Source of the DNA: Acephala macrosclerotiorum
Taxonomy: Eukaryota; Ascomycota; Leotiomycetes; Helotiales; Mollisiaceae
Length of the DNA: 64,000 bases
Reading direction: 5' to 3'
NCBI GenBank assembly: GCA_014904845.1
Contig: MU119402.1
Span: 38,129 to 102,128 of the forward strand
A program made the position numbers and the translations under genes. The notes under the pieces were generated by a model, which did not search any database, was not told the DNA's origin, and saw only the letters and a list, made by a program, of their open reading frames with translations. Shown here piece by piece: positions 11,304-23,234 of this stretch (position 1 is its first letter; each line of letters starts with the position of its first letter).

Positions 11304-13174
11304 TAGAACCGAACATAACTCAAGGCTCTCCTCCAAAGGCGCTGCCCATAATACTTGTCCAAGAATTCCAACGCTTCTTGATCCAATTCCCTCCTTCCAC
11401 TCAACAGGTCTGCCGTCATTGGGTCCTATACGCTCGTCCTAAACCAAACCTTATACCCCAAGTACGCAACTACGAAGACTGGGAAGCACAGCATCGTCTC
11501 AAAGAAAGTCTCTGCGTTTGGAGACCCTTCGTCTGGGATAACAGGGATGTAGAACGTGCAAGCGAAAGTAAAGAGCGTAGAGACGAAGAGGAAGATGGAT
11601 TCGAAGGGCCAGAGACGATTCTTGTTCGCATAGGGGAGGGAGAATGCTGGGTCGGATTGGGCTTTTATGGCGCGGTGCATGCACCAGTTGGTGACGGGAA
11701 TCACCTATGACCTGTCAATACTGTATACGATAGAGATAGAGGTGAGGAAGAGCAGGCGACTTACTATCCACGCAAAGAAGGTAGTAGTAGCTGAGATAGA
11801 AGAGAACCAGTTGAAAGCAATTTCTCCCGTGGTCGAGACACACATATATGTCATCGCCGTCGCAATTAGGAAGCAGCTGATGAGAGAAATCATTGGTCGT
11901 CCCTTGCTATCGACTCTGCCAAAGATAGCGGGGAACATGCCCATCTTTGACATAGCAGTCTGGATTCGAGAAGCGATGAAGATTGACTCGGACCCGATGC
12001 AGCAGAGGCAGATGAGCAAGACGACGTTAATAATGTCAGGCAAGACCTTGATCCCAGAATACCCCATCGCAATGAAAAACGGAGAAGCAGCGACATTGCT
12101 AGTGTTGAGCAGCAGGGGCTCATTGTAGGGAACCAGAACGGAGACGAGGATGCAAGAGGAGCCGAAGATGAGGATGATTCGGATGAAGAGGTTCACTCTG
12201 GCTCGAGGCATGTCGTAGCGGGGCATTTTGGCTTCGCCAGCTGCTATGCCGAGGATTTATTGGCCACCACTTGCCCATGAGGCGTAGAGAAAGACGCGTG
12301 CAACGCCCTTGAGAACGTCAGCATGTTTGAATGTTACCACTCGGAGAGGGCATACCCTGAAGCCATTAGGAAAGACTGGAAGCTCGCCATTGTAGTTCGC
12401 TCCCCCTCCTCCATGGCCCGTTGGTCCAGCACCAGCAACGATAGCGACAGAGGTCAGAAGGACGATGGCCATAGTGACCATTTTGACAGCACCCGTGCAG
12501 AACTCGAACTCGGCAAACCACCTGTTTGGCATAAGATGGAAAGCATAGACAACAACTGCAACAGTTTACCACTTTTCTTTCCTGACGAGGCGTACAGAAT
12601 GTCTATACCAAGGTAAATTGTCATCAGAGCGGCTGCTGGCACTTCGGTAGTCCAGTAACTGATGATCACCGGGAAGACAGCTCCCTCGGCAGCAACGACA
12701 GTCAGAGCACCAAACCATTCACAAAATCCAATCGCAAATCCAAGAGCAGGATCAACAAACCGAGCCGCATGATCAATGAATGATCCCGAAGTCGGGAAGA
12801 GACAAACGGCTTCACCCAAAACCGTGAGCATAGTTAAAGCCATGACACAGATCAAGGGGAGCCGATCAGAATACCTGGAGCACCACCGACTTGAAGAGCC
12901 TATTACCATTTATCAATGTCAAGATCTCAACTTAGAGGAGGCCCAAACTTACCGCACCAATACTGATGAAAACACCGCTTCCAATGTTACCAGCCAACGC
13001 AATCGTCTGAACGTGCCTGGCCTTAAACTTCCGATGCAACTGCCCCGAATTCGCCGCCGCTGCCGACTCATTGACATATTCCCGAACCGGTCCAACATTG
13101 CCAACCCCTTGTTCGACCGAGCTTGTCGGTGCACTGGTCGCTCTCACCGACGTCGTCTTCTCAAGATTCGCCAT
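11304..13174 (-). pseudogene. Amino-acid permease (APC superfamily) with a frameshift and two stops
   Basis: Exon 1 (13174-12953) opens MANLEKTTS and reaches the first APC helix NIGSGVFISIGA. Later blocks are FPTSGSFIDHAARFVDPALG, MPNRWFAEFEF, GIAAGEAKMPRYDMPRA, SNVAASPFFIAMGYSGIKV and a loop before WFRTSV. Introns at ~12952-12900, ~12607-12555, ~12348-12301 and ~11760-11705 restore continuity. Three lesions remain. One base is missing near 12855-12866 after GAPGILIG. A TAA at 12257-12259 falls just before ILGIAAGEA. A TAG at 11426-11428 follows WFRTSV, yet the frame continues another 40 codons (ADLLSGRRELDQ, typical of the permease C-terminus) to 11304. Proton-coupled amino-acid uptake is the ancestral function. 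The gene diverges from the BVMO. Confidence 0.82.
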
Positions 13175-13891
13175 CTTTACTCAATGACAAATGTCAATTG
13201 ATCATTCGTTCGCGATGGTTGCTTTTCCAAGTGGATTTGCAGGAGGTGGCGCCGTCATATACCAGACCACATCGCTAGGAATCCCGAAGTTGTGGAATGA
13301 GGCGGTGTGAGTTACCTGGTGGTAAGAGTTTTCTCAGCGATATGAGATTTGGAGACGGCGAGTAGGCGCCGAGGTGTTGGGATCCCCCATGAAGCTGTGT
13401 TGAGAGAAGCGGGGAAAGTGGATAGGTGCATAGGGGTAGCCCCTCATCTTGATGTCCCTACCTCTGAGCCGGGCGCTTAGATAGAAAAGATGGAGAGTGG
13501 GATGAAGATATGAGTCGCATTAAACGCCGAGCGAACAGTTCCAGGTTGCTGTTTGTGTTAGAAATCATGTGATTTAGTGCTGAGTCGGTGCTGCGGGGTT
13601 TTAAGAGATCTCTCTCTCTCTGAGAACCATCATCATCAATAATCATCAATATCATCAAATCTTGACAGTTTGTTTTGTCACCGAAGAATCTTAGAATGAG
13701 GGAGTTCGAGGAGTCTTTCCCATGAAGCCGAGCGTTTGCGGACATGGCAAACGGAATAGAATGTTCGGCGCTCTTGCTCTAGAATCGACATTGCGCTGGG
13801 GAGGGTGAGCTTCTTCAGCTTCAAGTCGGCCTCAATTGAGACAGTCCTCAACTCCCGTGTCATTCCTTCTTGCCTTGTTCAGACTTTCACT
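13175..13891. promoter_or_regulatory. Divergent intergenic region, permease (-) / BVMO (+)
   Basis: 717 bp between start codons. It holds a (CT/GA)-rich run at ~13603-13622 and CATCATCAAT repeats at ~13629-13660. No operator was identified. Confidence 0.45.
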
Positions 13892-15681
13892 ATGGTAATC
13901 GATAGCCGTGGTCCCGTCAGAGAGCCATCTCAACAAGGTGCAGGCGTATTCGTGCCAGTCTCCAATGGATATGTCATCGACGAACATATCTTCGGAGAAC
14001 CACGCCAGCTACGCATAATAACTCTCGGGGCAGGTGCTTCAGGCCTGAATGTCGCCCGGCAGATTGAGAAGCACATGAAAGCCGTCCATCTCCAGATCTA
14101 TGAGAAGAATTCAGATGTGGGAGGGACTTGGCTAGAAAACAGATACCCAGGATGTGCATGCGATATCCCATCTCATAGCTACCAGTATACGTGGGCCCCG
14201 AATCCAAACTGGAAGAAATTCTACTCTCCCGGTCCTGAAATCCTCGAGTATTTCCAAGATGTGGCAGAAAAATACAACTTGAGAAAAAACATCAAATTCC
14301 GCCATCAAATCACCTCCGCGATCTGGGATGAAGAATCCGGGACCTGGAAAATTCGGATTGAGAACCTCGAAACGGGAGAAGAGATCGAAGATTGGTGCCA
14401 TTTCTTCATCAACGCCACCGGATTTCTGAACAATTGGAAATGGCCCTCAATCCCGGGACTCGACACCTTCAAAGGCGACCTAATGCACAACGCAGCCTGG
14501 AAACCCCCAATTGACCTCTCAAACAAAATAGTCGCCGTAATTGGCAACGGAAGCTCAGCAATCCAAATCGTACCTTCGATCCAACCTCAAGTCAAGCATC
14601 TCACAACTTTTGTTCGAAGTCCGACGTGGGTAACAGCAGGATTTGCGCAGAGTAAAGCCGGGCCTGGAGGAACGAACTTTGATTTTACCGGCGAACAGAA
14701 AGAGGAGTTTGCGAAAGATCCGGAGAAGTATTTGGCGTATCGGAAGGATGTTGAGAAGGAGATGTGTAGCAGGTTTCGGATGTTGCATAAAGACTCACCG
14801 GAGCAGAGAGCGGCGGTTGAGTTCTCGACGAATGATATGAAGTCGAAACTGGGACCTGAAAATCCGTTGGCAGACTTCATTATTCCGAATTTTGCGGTTG
14901 GTTGTCGAAGACCTACGCCTGGGAATGGTTATTTGGAGTCTCTTACGAAGGACAACGTTCGAGTTATCACGGATGAGATCGCAGAGGTTATCCCGGAAGG
15001 TCTTGTGCTCAGCACAGGACGGACGTTGAAAGTTGATGTCCTCATCTGTGCAACTGGGTTCGACTTGTCTTTTTGCCCCCGGTTCCCGATCGTTGGCCGG
15101 AATGGTGCAAATCTCGCCGAGCAGTGGAAGGAGAGAGCGACGGCATATCTGTCCATGACGCCAGAGAACATGCCCAACTACTTCAGTAAATTCCAATCCG
15201 TCTTAGAGGTCTATATTCTGAGTAGCTGACCACCACAGTGTTCACAGGCCCGAACTCTCCCGTCAGCCACGGCTCCGCCATCCCCATCATTGAACACACA
15301 ACAAAATACATCCTCAAAATGCTCTACAAATGCCAAACCGAATCCATAAAAGCCATCTGCCCCTCGCCCTCCGCTATCCGCGAATACACAACCCATGCGG
15401 ATGTATTCCTGACTCGCACTGCATGGGCTACAAAGTGCAGATCGTGGTTTAAGAATGGAAAAATTGATGGTCCGGTCGTGGCCCTGTATCCTGGAAGCAG
15501 AATCCATTGGTTTCATATGATGACAAATCCGAGGTATGAGGATTGGGAGTGGACGAGGTTAAATCAGTTGAACAGGTTTGCATATTTGGGGAATGGGTTC
15601 AGCGTGAGAGAGGGGGCAGAGAGGGATCTTACTTGGTATTTTGATGATCCTGACGCGGGGTATGAAGGACTGTTGTACTGA
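13892..15681 (+). CDS. Baeyer-Villiger-type flavin monooxygenase
   Basis: Two exons (13892-15185, 15239-15681) encode 578 residues. The 53-bp intron splits a Met codon before FTGPNSPVSHGSA. The start at 13892 gives MVIDSRGPV; upstream codons lack homology-like sequence. The FAD Rossmann motif is GAGASGLNVARQIEK (~50), followed by VGGTWLENRYPGCACDIPSH. The BVMO fingerprint FxGxxxHxxxW reads FKGDLMHNAAW. The NADPH Rossmann motif is GNGSSAIQIVP, then ICATGFD. Such enzymes insert oxygen next to a ketone to form esters or lactones using NADPH, FAD and O2; the substrate is unknown. The gene looks intact while the divergent permease is broken. Confidence 0.93.
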
Positions 15682-15998
15682 TAATTGAGTTTGCAATATG
15701 CCAATTGAAAGAGTTGCATTTTCATTGATAAATTCGTCATGCCCCGCCCCAGAATCCGTTAAGCAACAATCTTGAAAATATAATATATTTAAAATAACTT
15801 TATTATTAAAATTAAAATTATGAAATAAATAAATAAATGAATAAATAAATAAATATTAAAAAAATATTAATATAACGACGAGAAATCCTATTTACTATCG
15901 GACTTATTAAAAAGTTTCTATAGGTTCGCAATTGCTAAGCCTGGATAAAGGTTACAATCGATGCACTGGAAAGAGGATAGGAGCTGATTTCCTCATCA
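15682..15998. other. AT-rich convergent intergenic with ATAA microsatellite
   Basis: Between the converging 3' ends of the BVMO and the class V enzyme. It contains an (AAAT/AATA) microsatellite around 15822-15856 and A/T runs; nothing else. Confidence 0.7.
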
Positions 15999-17436
15999 CT
16001 AGTCTGCCATGGCTTTGAATTCTCCGTTCGAGACCCTTTCGCACATCTCTTTCAACCTGTATGCAGCCCACTCAAAATCATCCACTTCGATATAGATCTG
16101 ACCACTGATTCTGCACCAAATCTCTCCTGCGTAAAACTTGACTGGAATCATGGTTTCATAGTCCTTGATAGATTTCTCGGTCATCCACTTCGCGATTTCT
16201 GAGGCATCAGCTGCTCTGATGTACGTGATCTCATCCTTTGATTGTGAGTTTCCCACGCCCTGCTCCTGATGTTCGGGCGTAAAACAACTATCGTAAGAAG
16301 CAGCGCCCTGAGTAATGGTCAATGGCAGGCGCACGTTCACGAAGCAGCATTGCTGGAGCGTCCGAGTATTGTTGTCCATAACTTCCGTACCTAGAATCTC
16401 TGCCATTCGCCTGCCTCCAGCTTTGGCGATATTCTCGCAGTACTCTCTAATTTTTGCTTCGCCGCCGCACGTCAGCTTACGGAATTTCAACGCTTCTTGA
16501 ACGCAGACATATGGTGTGGGATCAACGGTAGACACTTTCTTGAAAAGCTCGCCAAAAGCCTTCCCGCCCCCTGAAGCAGGTCCTCCTTGTAAGAGCGGTT
16601 GAAATCCCCACGAAGTGGGTAGCGAGGTGCGTATCAAATGCTGGTTACGGATGGGCACATATAACACAGCGCAGCCACGGGGAACAAAGAGCCATCTGAG
16701 CACAGAATTAGTGATGAGCCGTGCCAGAGTTTACGCAAGTTCCATACTTATAGCAATTGCTCGTGAAGAAATCCGGGTCAACTCGTCCCAAGTGCGTCAA
16801 ATCGATATGTCCAATTCCATGAGCACCATCGATGAGACTTAAAATTTGATGACTTTTGCAAGCCTCAACCAACGCTTCCCACGGGAATCGTACGCCAGGA
16901 AAGGTAAGTACCGTATCAAACATAGCGACTTTGATCCTCCTCCCCTCGTTCTGCAAATTCCGTGCCACGCTATTAAACTTGCGAATAATATCTTCATCTT
17001 CTGCTGGATAGTCGATTGCAATGCAGACTCTCTCAACTTGTGCTGTTTCGCACAAGGAGTCGATGGTCTTCTCGCAGGCTCCATATACTGTACTGAAGTG
17101 TAGAACCACATCCCCCTTCTGATAGACGAGGTTACGCAGAACTGTATTCACGCCTGTGGTTGCATTAGGAACAAAGACAACTTCATCAGCAGGCACACCA
17201 AGAAGAGGAGCAACCGCGCTGCGAGATTTCTCTAACAAATCCGGATAGGTGTATCGAAGGAACGTATCCGGTCGGGCTTCCATGAGATCTTGCAATTCGC
17301 GTTGTAGCCCTCTCACGCTTTTGGGGAAGGTCCCAAACGAGCCGTGATTCAAGGGGGTGTAATTCTCAGCGAAACTGAAATGGGTGTCTTTCATCGCGTG
17401 TCCAAAGGGGACGGAATGCTCTGATTTGTTGTTCAT
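15999..17436 (-). CDS. Class V PLP-dependent enzyme (isopenicillin-N-epimerase / cysteine-desulfurase-like)
   Basis: Two exons (17436-16748, 16695-15999) encode 461 residues. The ATG at 17436 opens MNNKSEHSV. Fold-type I class V features are present: LNHGSFGTFPKSV at the N-terminus, FVPNATTGVNTVLRN for cofactor phosphate binding, and LIDGAHGIGHIDLTHLG with the Asp contacting the pyridine N. The Schiff-base lysine in SNCYKWLFVPRGCAVLYV has its codon split by the 52-bp intron. The second half carries GGxxSGGG and CRISGQIYIEVDDFEWAA. Family members include isopenicillin N epimerase-like proteins and the ergothioneine sulfoxide lyase Egt2/EgtE. I cannot tell which; no egt1 partner is present. Intact. 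Confidence 0.85.
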
Positions 17437-18053
17437 AGTCGCGGCAATCACAGCACAGGGCAAATATGGCAGGGCGGGCGGGTGGTCTTGCTTTTAGGGA
17501 TTGAGTGTCGATAGATCTCGTTAGAGGCAATGCTACTGAAGAACCGCGTACGTTAGGTTTACGACTGTGCGACCGACAGTTATGGAGGCCTGTCTTGTCT
17601 GTGTAACCGATCGGAAATTCAGTAAATCCAGGCACCGTGAGTGGTGAATCTAGCGAAATAATAAGAACACCTCAATTTAAGAGATTTCGAAAGAATATTA
17701 ATATATATATTAAAAAAAAATAGATTTGAAATTGTTATAATAAATAGTTTTTATTTTATTAATATTTAAAAATTGGGGAAATATAATATTTCGAGCGTGT
17801 ATTTAATGGGGTCGTACATTGACAAGGGAACTCGGTTATACTGGATTTTGGTTTTCGCGCGCGCCAAAATGGGCCGCCTTTTTCTAGGGCTGAGGCACAG
17901 CACGAATACGCGCTTTGAAATGTCTCTTGTAAATCTCACAACCTCCTTCGTGCTTTCTTCTCCTCTCAGCCGCGTGGGCAAATAAACCTCATGTAGGCCT
18001 GTTCTTATTTCGAGATCTCTGGGTGCCTATCTCTCTCTGCGTAACCTTACGGT
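17437..18053. other. Divergent intergenic, class V enzyme (-) / HeLo-ANK gene (+)
   Basis: 617 bp. It contains an AT-rich patch at ~17690-17790 and a CGCGCGCGCC-type stretch near 17857. No gene. Confidence 0.5.
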
Positions 18054-20632
18054 ATGGATCCACTTTCGCTCACGGCGAGCGTGATTGCAGTGGCCACTCT
18101 TGCTGCTCAAACCGCCCGCGCGTTAGCCGACCTGCGAACACTGTGCAAGGAGTTGCCTGGAAGAGTACACGCGTTGAGCAACGAGGTCTCTGATATTGAA
18201 GTTGTCCTCTTTCAGGTCGCCAAAGTCACTGAAGAAAGGTCCCGTTCACCGACCACGACGGCCGAAACGGATCGTACGACTATACCACAACTCCTGAAGC
18301 AGGCAGAGGCAAAATTGAACGAGCTGAAATCTATCATCCACAGTCTGTCAGCGTCCTCTAGTCGAAAAGCTGCCACAATCTTTCGAGCGCGCCTCTGGCG
18401 AAAAGAACAGCCAAGGCTGCGGGCCCTACAGGAAGATATCATGGCCGTCAAATCGAGTCTCAATGTCATAATTGGCGCATCAAATTCGTACGATTACCCT
18501 TTTACCCTCTTTTGGAAGGACATTGCACTTCAATTTAGTCTTGGAAGCTAATTGCATAAAGTCGCGAGATGATGCGCGTTCGGTTAGACCTTGAAAGTCT
18601 ATCAGCCGTTACTACAGAGTCTATACAGAATCAAACCACTTCGTGGGATGAGTTCTTGCGACGCCTTACCATACAACACGAGGACGTTACAGAGTCAGTC
18701 AGTGGGACGTACCAACTGGTTGATCAGCGAATCAGCAGAGTCGAAGAAATGCTCAGAGCTCAATCAGCACAGATCCAGGCCAGCCAACTAGCTCAAATCG
18801 GGCCACTCTTCAATATGGGTCCTCCTCCCTCACGAAGACGATATTCGCGAGCGATTAGCAAGAATAGAGTCCCACAGATGCCAGTTCGGGGTGAAGCCGT
18901 AGGCGTCCGACTTACTCAGTATGCCACTGTCTGTCGGCAAGGTTGTCTTTGTGCTTGCCATTCTCAGACAAGATCATCGACGCCAGGGTTCATGGATCGT
19001 ATGCTCGGTCAACTCTTCGTTGGATATGCCGGTATGCCATTACTGAGTCCACCTTGTGATCTCGACACGTGTGATAAGTCACAAGCTCCTCATGTCAATG
19101 TCGAGTATTGGTTCCCGCTAGGATTTTGCTGGTCACAGATTATTCGGCTTCAATTGGCCTACCAACCCAGTACCGGCCCTCAAATATCTCTAAGTACATT
19201 GAGAAGAGTGCCAGACTCGGCTGCGTGCGTGAGTTATGCACTAGAGGAACATCGAGGGATTAAAAATTCTCTTCAAACACGGTCTAGCCTCTCCTCGGGA
19301 CGTGAGCAGTAACCGTGGATATTCAATTTTGCGTGTAGGCTTACCATATTTGTACCTTGAATTTTATGCTGAACACTCACCTAGTGGGCTTTATACGGCC
19401 AACAATATGAGACATGCAAGTTCCTACTATCGGCAGGTGCTGATCCGGACTATAGGTATGTAATACCTTTTTGACGATATGTCTTATAATTTCACAGCTA
19501 ATAGGCCAGACCCATCTCAGTCAATGACGAATGCCCTAGCGATAAAGCTTGCGACATCATATTACGAGGAGGCGTGTCCGAGAGGACAGTGGAGATTCTC
19601 AGATGTCTCGCGGCCGGGAGCGATTTCATCGAAAACCAAAACTTTGCTCTCATCCATAAAATCGTTCTGAAACTGTCACTTCAAGAATTAGAGAAAGAGA
19701 TTCTCCAGAATCCAGATGATATCGACATTCCCGACACAATGGGCCGCACAGCGCTGGAGTGGGCTGCGGCAAGAGGAGATGAACGAGCCGTGACAATGTT
19801 GCTAAGCTATGGGGCAGACCCAAACGTGATGGACAAGAAGCTTAATACGCCACTGACGCTGGCATCGAATCAGAATCATACAACATGTGTCCGCTTGCTG
19901 CTGGAAGCGGGCGCCAATCCAGACCCTCCACTCCCGGACGGCATCAAGTTCGGTAGTCCTCTGAACTGTGCTGCTCGAAATGCCTCGGATCCCTTGTTGA
20001 TCAAGACCCTTCTTGACTTCAATGCGAATATTGAAGCTAGTAACATTGACGGCATGACTCCGTTATTACACGTTGCCCGTGGTAATAGTGCCAGCCATGC
20101 CATGCTGCTCCTAGAATATGGAGCTGATATCAATGTTACATCAAAAGACGGTCGGACCCCTTTGACAACTGCCATTGTTTACAATAACCACAATGTTCTT
20201 CAGTTGCTTCTTGACCGGTGGTACGACTATAGCGAGTGTCCTCGCCTGAAAGGCCCCCACCTCCTCAGCCTCGTAGCCCAGTATGCAGACTTGCGTACAA
20301 TGTATATCTTGGCGTCAACAGACCATCTGCAATTGAAATTTGACAAGGACTATATTCTGGGAGACTTTTCAACGCGACTGCGTCAGCGGATAGACGTTAC
20401 AGAAAAATTGACTAATGCATTCGAAGACTTGCTGAGCCTCATCAGCCAAGGACCAGCAGAGAGCGAGAGTACCGAGAGCCAGATGGAATCGGGCTTACTA
20501 TTCAGGACTCAAGGCCCCAACTCTCCCACGAATTCGTCCGAAGGATCGGATCAAGCTTTCGAAGATGCACAGGAAAGTTTCAGTCCGCAAGCCTGCCCTG
20601 TTATTCGGTTAGCAAAAAGAGCGACAATGTAA
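18054..20632 (+). pseudogene. HeLo-like/STAND N-terminal domain plus ankyrin repeats, one frameshift
   Basis: Exon 1 18054-18487 encodes the hydrophobic MDPLSLTASVIAVATLAAQ start followed by a helical bundle, as in the fungal N-terminal (HeLo-like) domain of STAND and allorecognition proteins. Exon 2 starts at 18562 (donor GTACGA, acceptor AAAG) and carries coiled coil, a Cys-rich patch (CRQGCLCACH) and linker. Near 19245 the frame changes between SYALEE and the reading that yields FKHGLASPRDV, explained by two missing bases. Short introns at 19335-19384 and 19460-19504 follow. The last exon holds at least five ankyrin repeats (TALEWAAARGDERAVTMLL, TPLTLASNQNHTTCVRLLL, TPLLHVARG, TPLTTAIVYNNHNVLQLLL). 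No NACHT or NB-ARC NTPase lies between. In fungi such architectures are linked to non-self recognition and regulated cell death; that is inference here. Confidence 0.7.
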
Positions 20633-20964
20633 CAGCCGATAATTTCAGCCATGGCTTCGGTGAGCCGTTCTAGTTGGTACCTAGATATGTCTCGAATAAG
20701 TTCATCGTCGGAATCTGCTAACGACGTAGGCCACATTGGGACATGAAGATGTTGGGAGAATATACGAGCAGCAAGTCTCGATTTGCACACCTTCCGAATG
20801 TCTACGAATGTCGGATATCGATGTCGACGATTGACGAGTGGTTACAGTGCACGGATTAGGCTTACATGCTCGATTTTGCCTATCTCATACCCAAATACAA
20901 TCGTCTGAGAGACATACAGCTCAGCATGCAGGGATGAGATAATGGTGGCCAGCAATATAAATAC

Positions 20965-22425
20965 ATGTTCTCCATCAACATCCCAAGGCGCGCGTTCTCG
21001 AACATTGTCTCTAGAGGTCTGACCGAAGGTGACAAGTTTGAAATATACTTTCAACCAAAGCCAAAAGGATCGGGGTTGAAGAAAGAGCGGAAGGCTGATC
21101 GAGGATGGTCCGCAGTCATCATCGCCAATATTGTGCCTCCATTCCATATTAACTTCGTAGATGGAGTTCCAACAGATGTCTTGAGGGATCTAGCATCAAC
21201 GTTGACCCAGCGTCAGCGTGAGCTAGTCTTTGTCTTCCTCGCGAAAGTCCCAATGGGCATTTTGATCCTTCTTAGTCCAGCTACCAGCGGAAATCATGGC
21301 CGCTTGCCGCCATCATCCCGCTCATGATTGCTGCTGGCCTGAAGGTGATCACCCCATCCATTGTGGCAGTCATCAATATCTCCAATGAGACATTCGGACT
21401 GGACTGGACAAATCGTCTGCTCTTAAGGCCCTGGCAGCTGTTTGAGGAAGAGAACGTTGTTATGATATGGGCTCTAGATTCTTAGAACGAGGAATGGGAG
21501 GCTGTGGATCCTAATAACGCTTGGTGCAGTCATGAGAGATGACAGCTAGACAGGTTTGTTGCGCAAGACATCCTAAAGATGTGTAACCAGATACCTACTG
21601 AGAATCTGAAGCTCCTAGATTTACAACTCAATCATCCTTATTTCGCAAAGAGTCTCGCCATCAAGCCGGACGATAGGCCAGAAGATGATAAGAAAATCCT
21701 CCAACTCATTCGAAGAGCAGCAAAAGATGTTGTCGACGATGCAGACGCAGTCTTCACCACTCTGCCGGTTCCTTGCAGGATCTGGTTAAGAACTTCACAT
21801 TGAAGTCTGATGCAGGGTCATCGAAGTAGCGGGCAATGCAACTGAAAGAGAATTCGTCAATGCACACTGGTCGATCACAAGAAAGTGGTTATGGCTGATG
21901 ACCCAACCCGAATCCCGCCAGTTAGTTGTCGAGGGATGTGAGACATTCGCTAGACGGCTTTACCCACTAACTCCCTGCTGGTGGGACTGTTTAATCCTAG
22001 CCGAAAAGCCGACCTGTCAATTCGTTTGCTAAAATCCTGCCATGTTCTCTTACGGAACGTTTCCAGCTGAATGGCCGGCCGGTTTTGGTCCTAGATCAAC
22101 AACTACGGCTGGCCTCTGGAGGGTTTGACCTTGCCTTAGAGCAATATATCGCAACGAAGGCATCATGGATAGACCAAACTCTTACCCCTCGAAGTTTTCT
22201 CTTGCGGCCCTCTTTGAGCAATGGGTGTGCGGAATTTCCAGGAAGGTTCGTCCTTCTCCCAGCGGATGGGTATACCCAGTGATATTCAATCTTCAAGGCA
22301 ACACTCATGAAGTCGAAGAAGGTGCTAAATGGAGTAGAAACTCGGAGAGCGCGCAGTTCACTGTCAAATGCATCAGTCAGTGCTCGAGAAGGGTTTCGAC
22401 AACAAATATATTGCGGTAGTAAAAG
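20965..22425 (+). pseudogene. Decayed superfamily 1 (UPF1-like) helicase
   Basis: Fragments in changing frames follow the order of an SF1 helicase. Positions 20965-21270 hold an upstream domain (FEIYFQPKPKGSG). A broken Walker A lies around 21275-21300, where one missing A separates LLSPATSG from WPLAAIIPLMIAAGLKV. Motif Ia-like ITPSIVAVINIS is at ~21340-21390. DVVDDADAVFTTL is at ~21727-21765. A region around 21820-21900 resembles motifs II/III (NATEREFVNAHWS). Motif IV-like DQQLRLASGGFDLALEQ is at ~22090, and GWVYPVIFNLQGNTHEVEEG at ~22266. TAG near 21483 and TGA near 21540 lie in frame, with several further frame changes. Clearly non-functional. Identity rests on motif order, since several motifs are diverged. 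Confidence 0.6.
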
Positions 22426-23234
22426 AAAGTAATAGAGTCAATTCAAGTTATCTGCGAACTAGGTAAAAGCTGCCTAAAGAGCGAGAGCTAAAGCTCTGAA
22501 TCTGACTATATATACAGCTAGTCACGTGTCTATAGCCACGTGACTGGAGCACAGCACTAGCCCCAATCTATATTGCTAACACTAGGACTGTGGGTTTCAC
22601 AGGGATACCTATTAATAGGCCAGACACAAAGCACAGAGATCTCAGTCCTATGCTTTGTAAGTTGTTTCGATTGTTGTTCGTTTACTAGAAATTGCGCAAA
22701 AATTGAGGGTCAACTCTAGCGCATGCGGGCTAGTCCCAATGAAGCCTAGCACTGCACGTGACTATTGTTCCAACATAGACCATTTTACTTGTTTATCATA
22801 ATAGTAGGATGTCCCTCGTACCTCGCGCCATGCCCTGCCTTTGACGACTTGAACTTTGAAATAATATAAAACTTTTAATTTAGAGTTTTTATTCGCACCG
22901 GCTTCGCCGGCTCGAGTAAAAGCGTTCTTCTTTAAATACTCCCCGAGCTTTACAAAGAGCTGGAGCTGTTTTATAGAGAGCTTTAAATACTAAAAGCGAT
23001 ACATTTTAGTGTTTTTTAGCAAAACCTTAACGCAAAAAAGTGATTTAGATTTTTTAAAAATATCACGTATTATTACGTAAACTCTACGTAGACTTTTTTT
23101 CCTTTAATAAAAAACCTTTAACTATCGTCAAAGGCATAGCTTTATATTATTATTAATTTAAATAATTTAATAAAAAAAATTTGAAAAATTTCAAATGAAA
23201 TATTATCAATTTTTATTTTTTTAATACATTTTTA
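22426..23234. other. AT-rich gene-free stretch, RIP-like
   Basis: No gene. AT content rises strongly toward 22850-23230, with A/T homopolymers and little coding character. A short GC island CCGGCTTCGCCGG lies near 22898. It looks like an eroded repeat beside the helicase relic. Confidence 0.65.
22520..22545. repeat. Perfect 9-bp inverted repeat with CACGTG cores
   Basis: AGTCACGTG (22520-22528), an 8-base spacer and CACGTGACT (22537-22545). Both arms contain the E-box/CBF1-type CACGTG hexamer. A further GCACGTGAC lies near 22754. Confidence 0.8.

Noticed and set aside
12555..12607. Apparent frame change in the permease before MPNRWFAEFEF
   Set aside because: A 53-bp GT-AG intron gives a continuous APC helix; this site is not a lesion.
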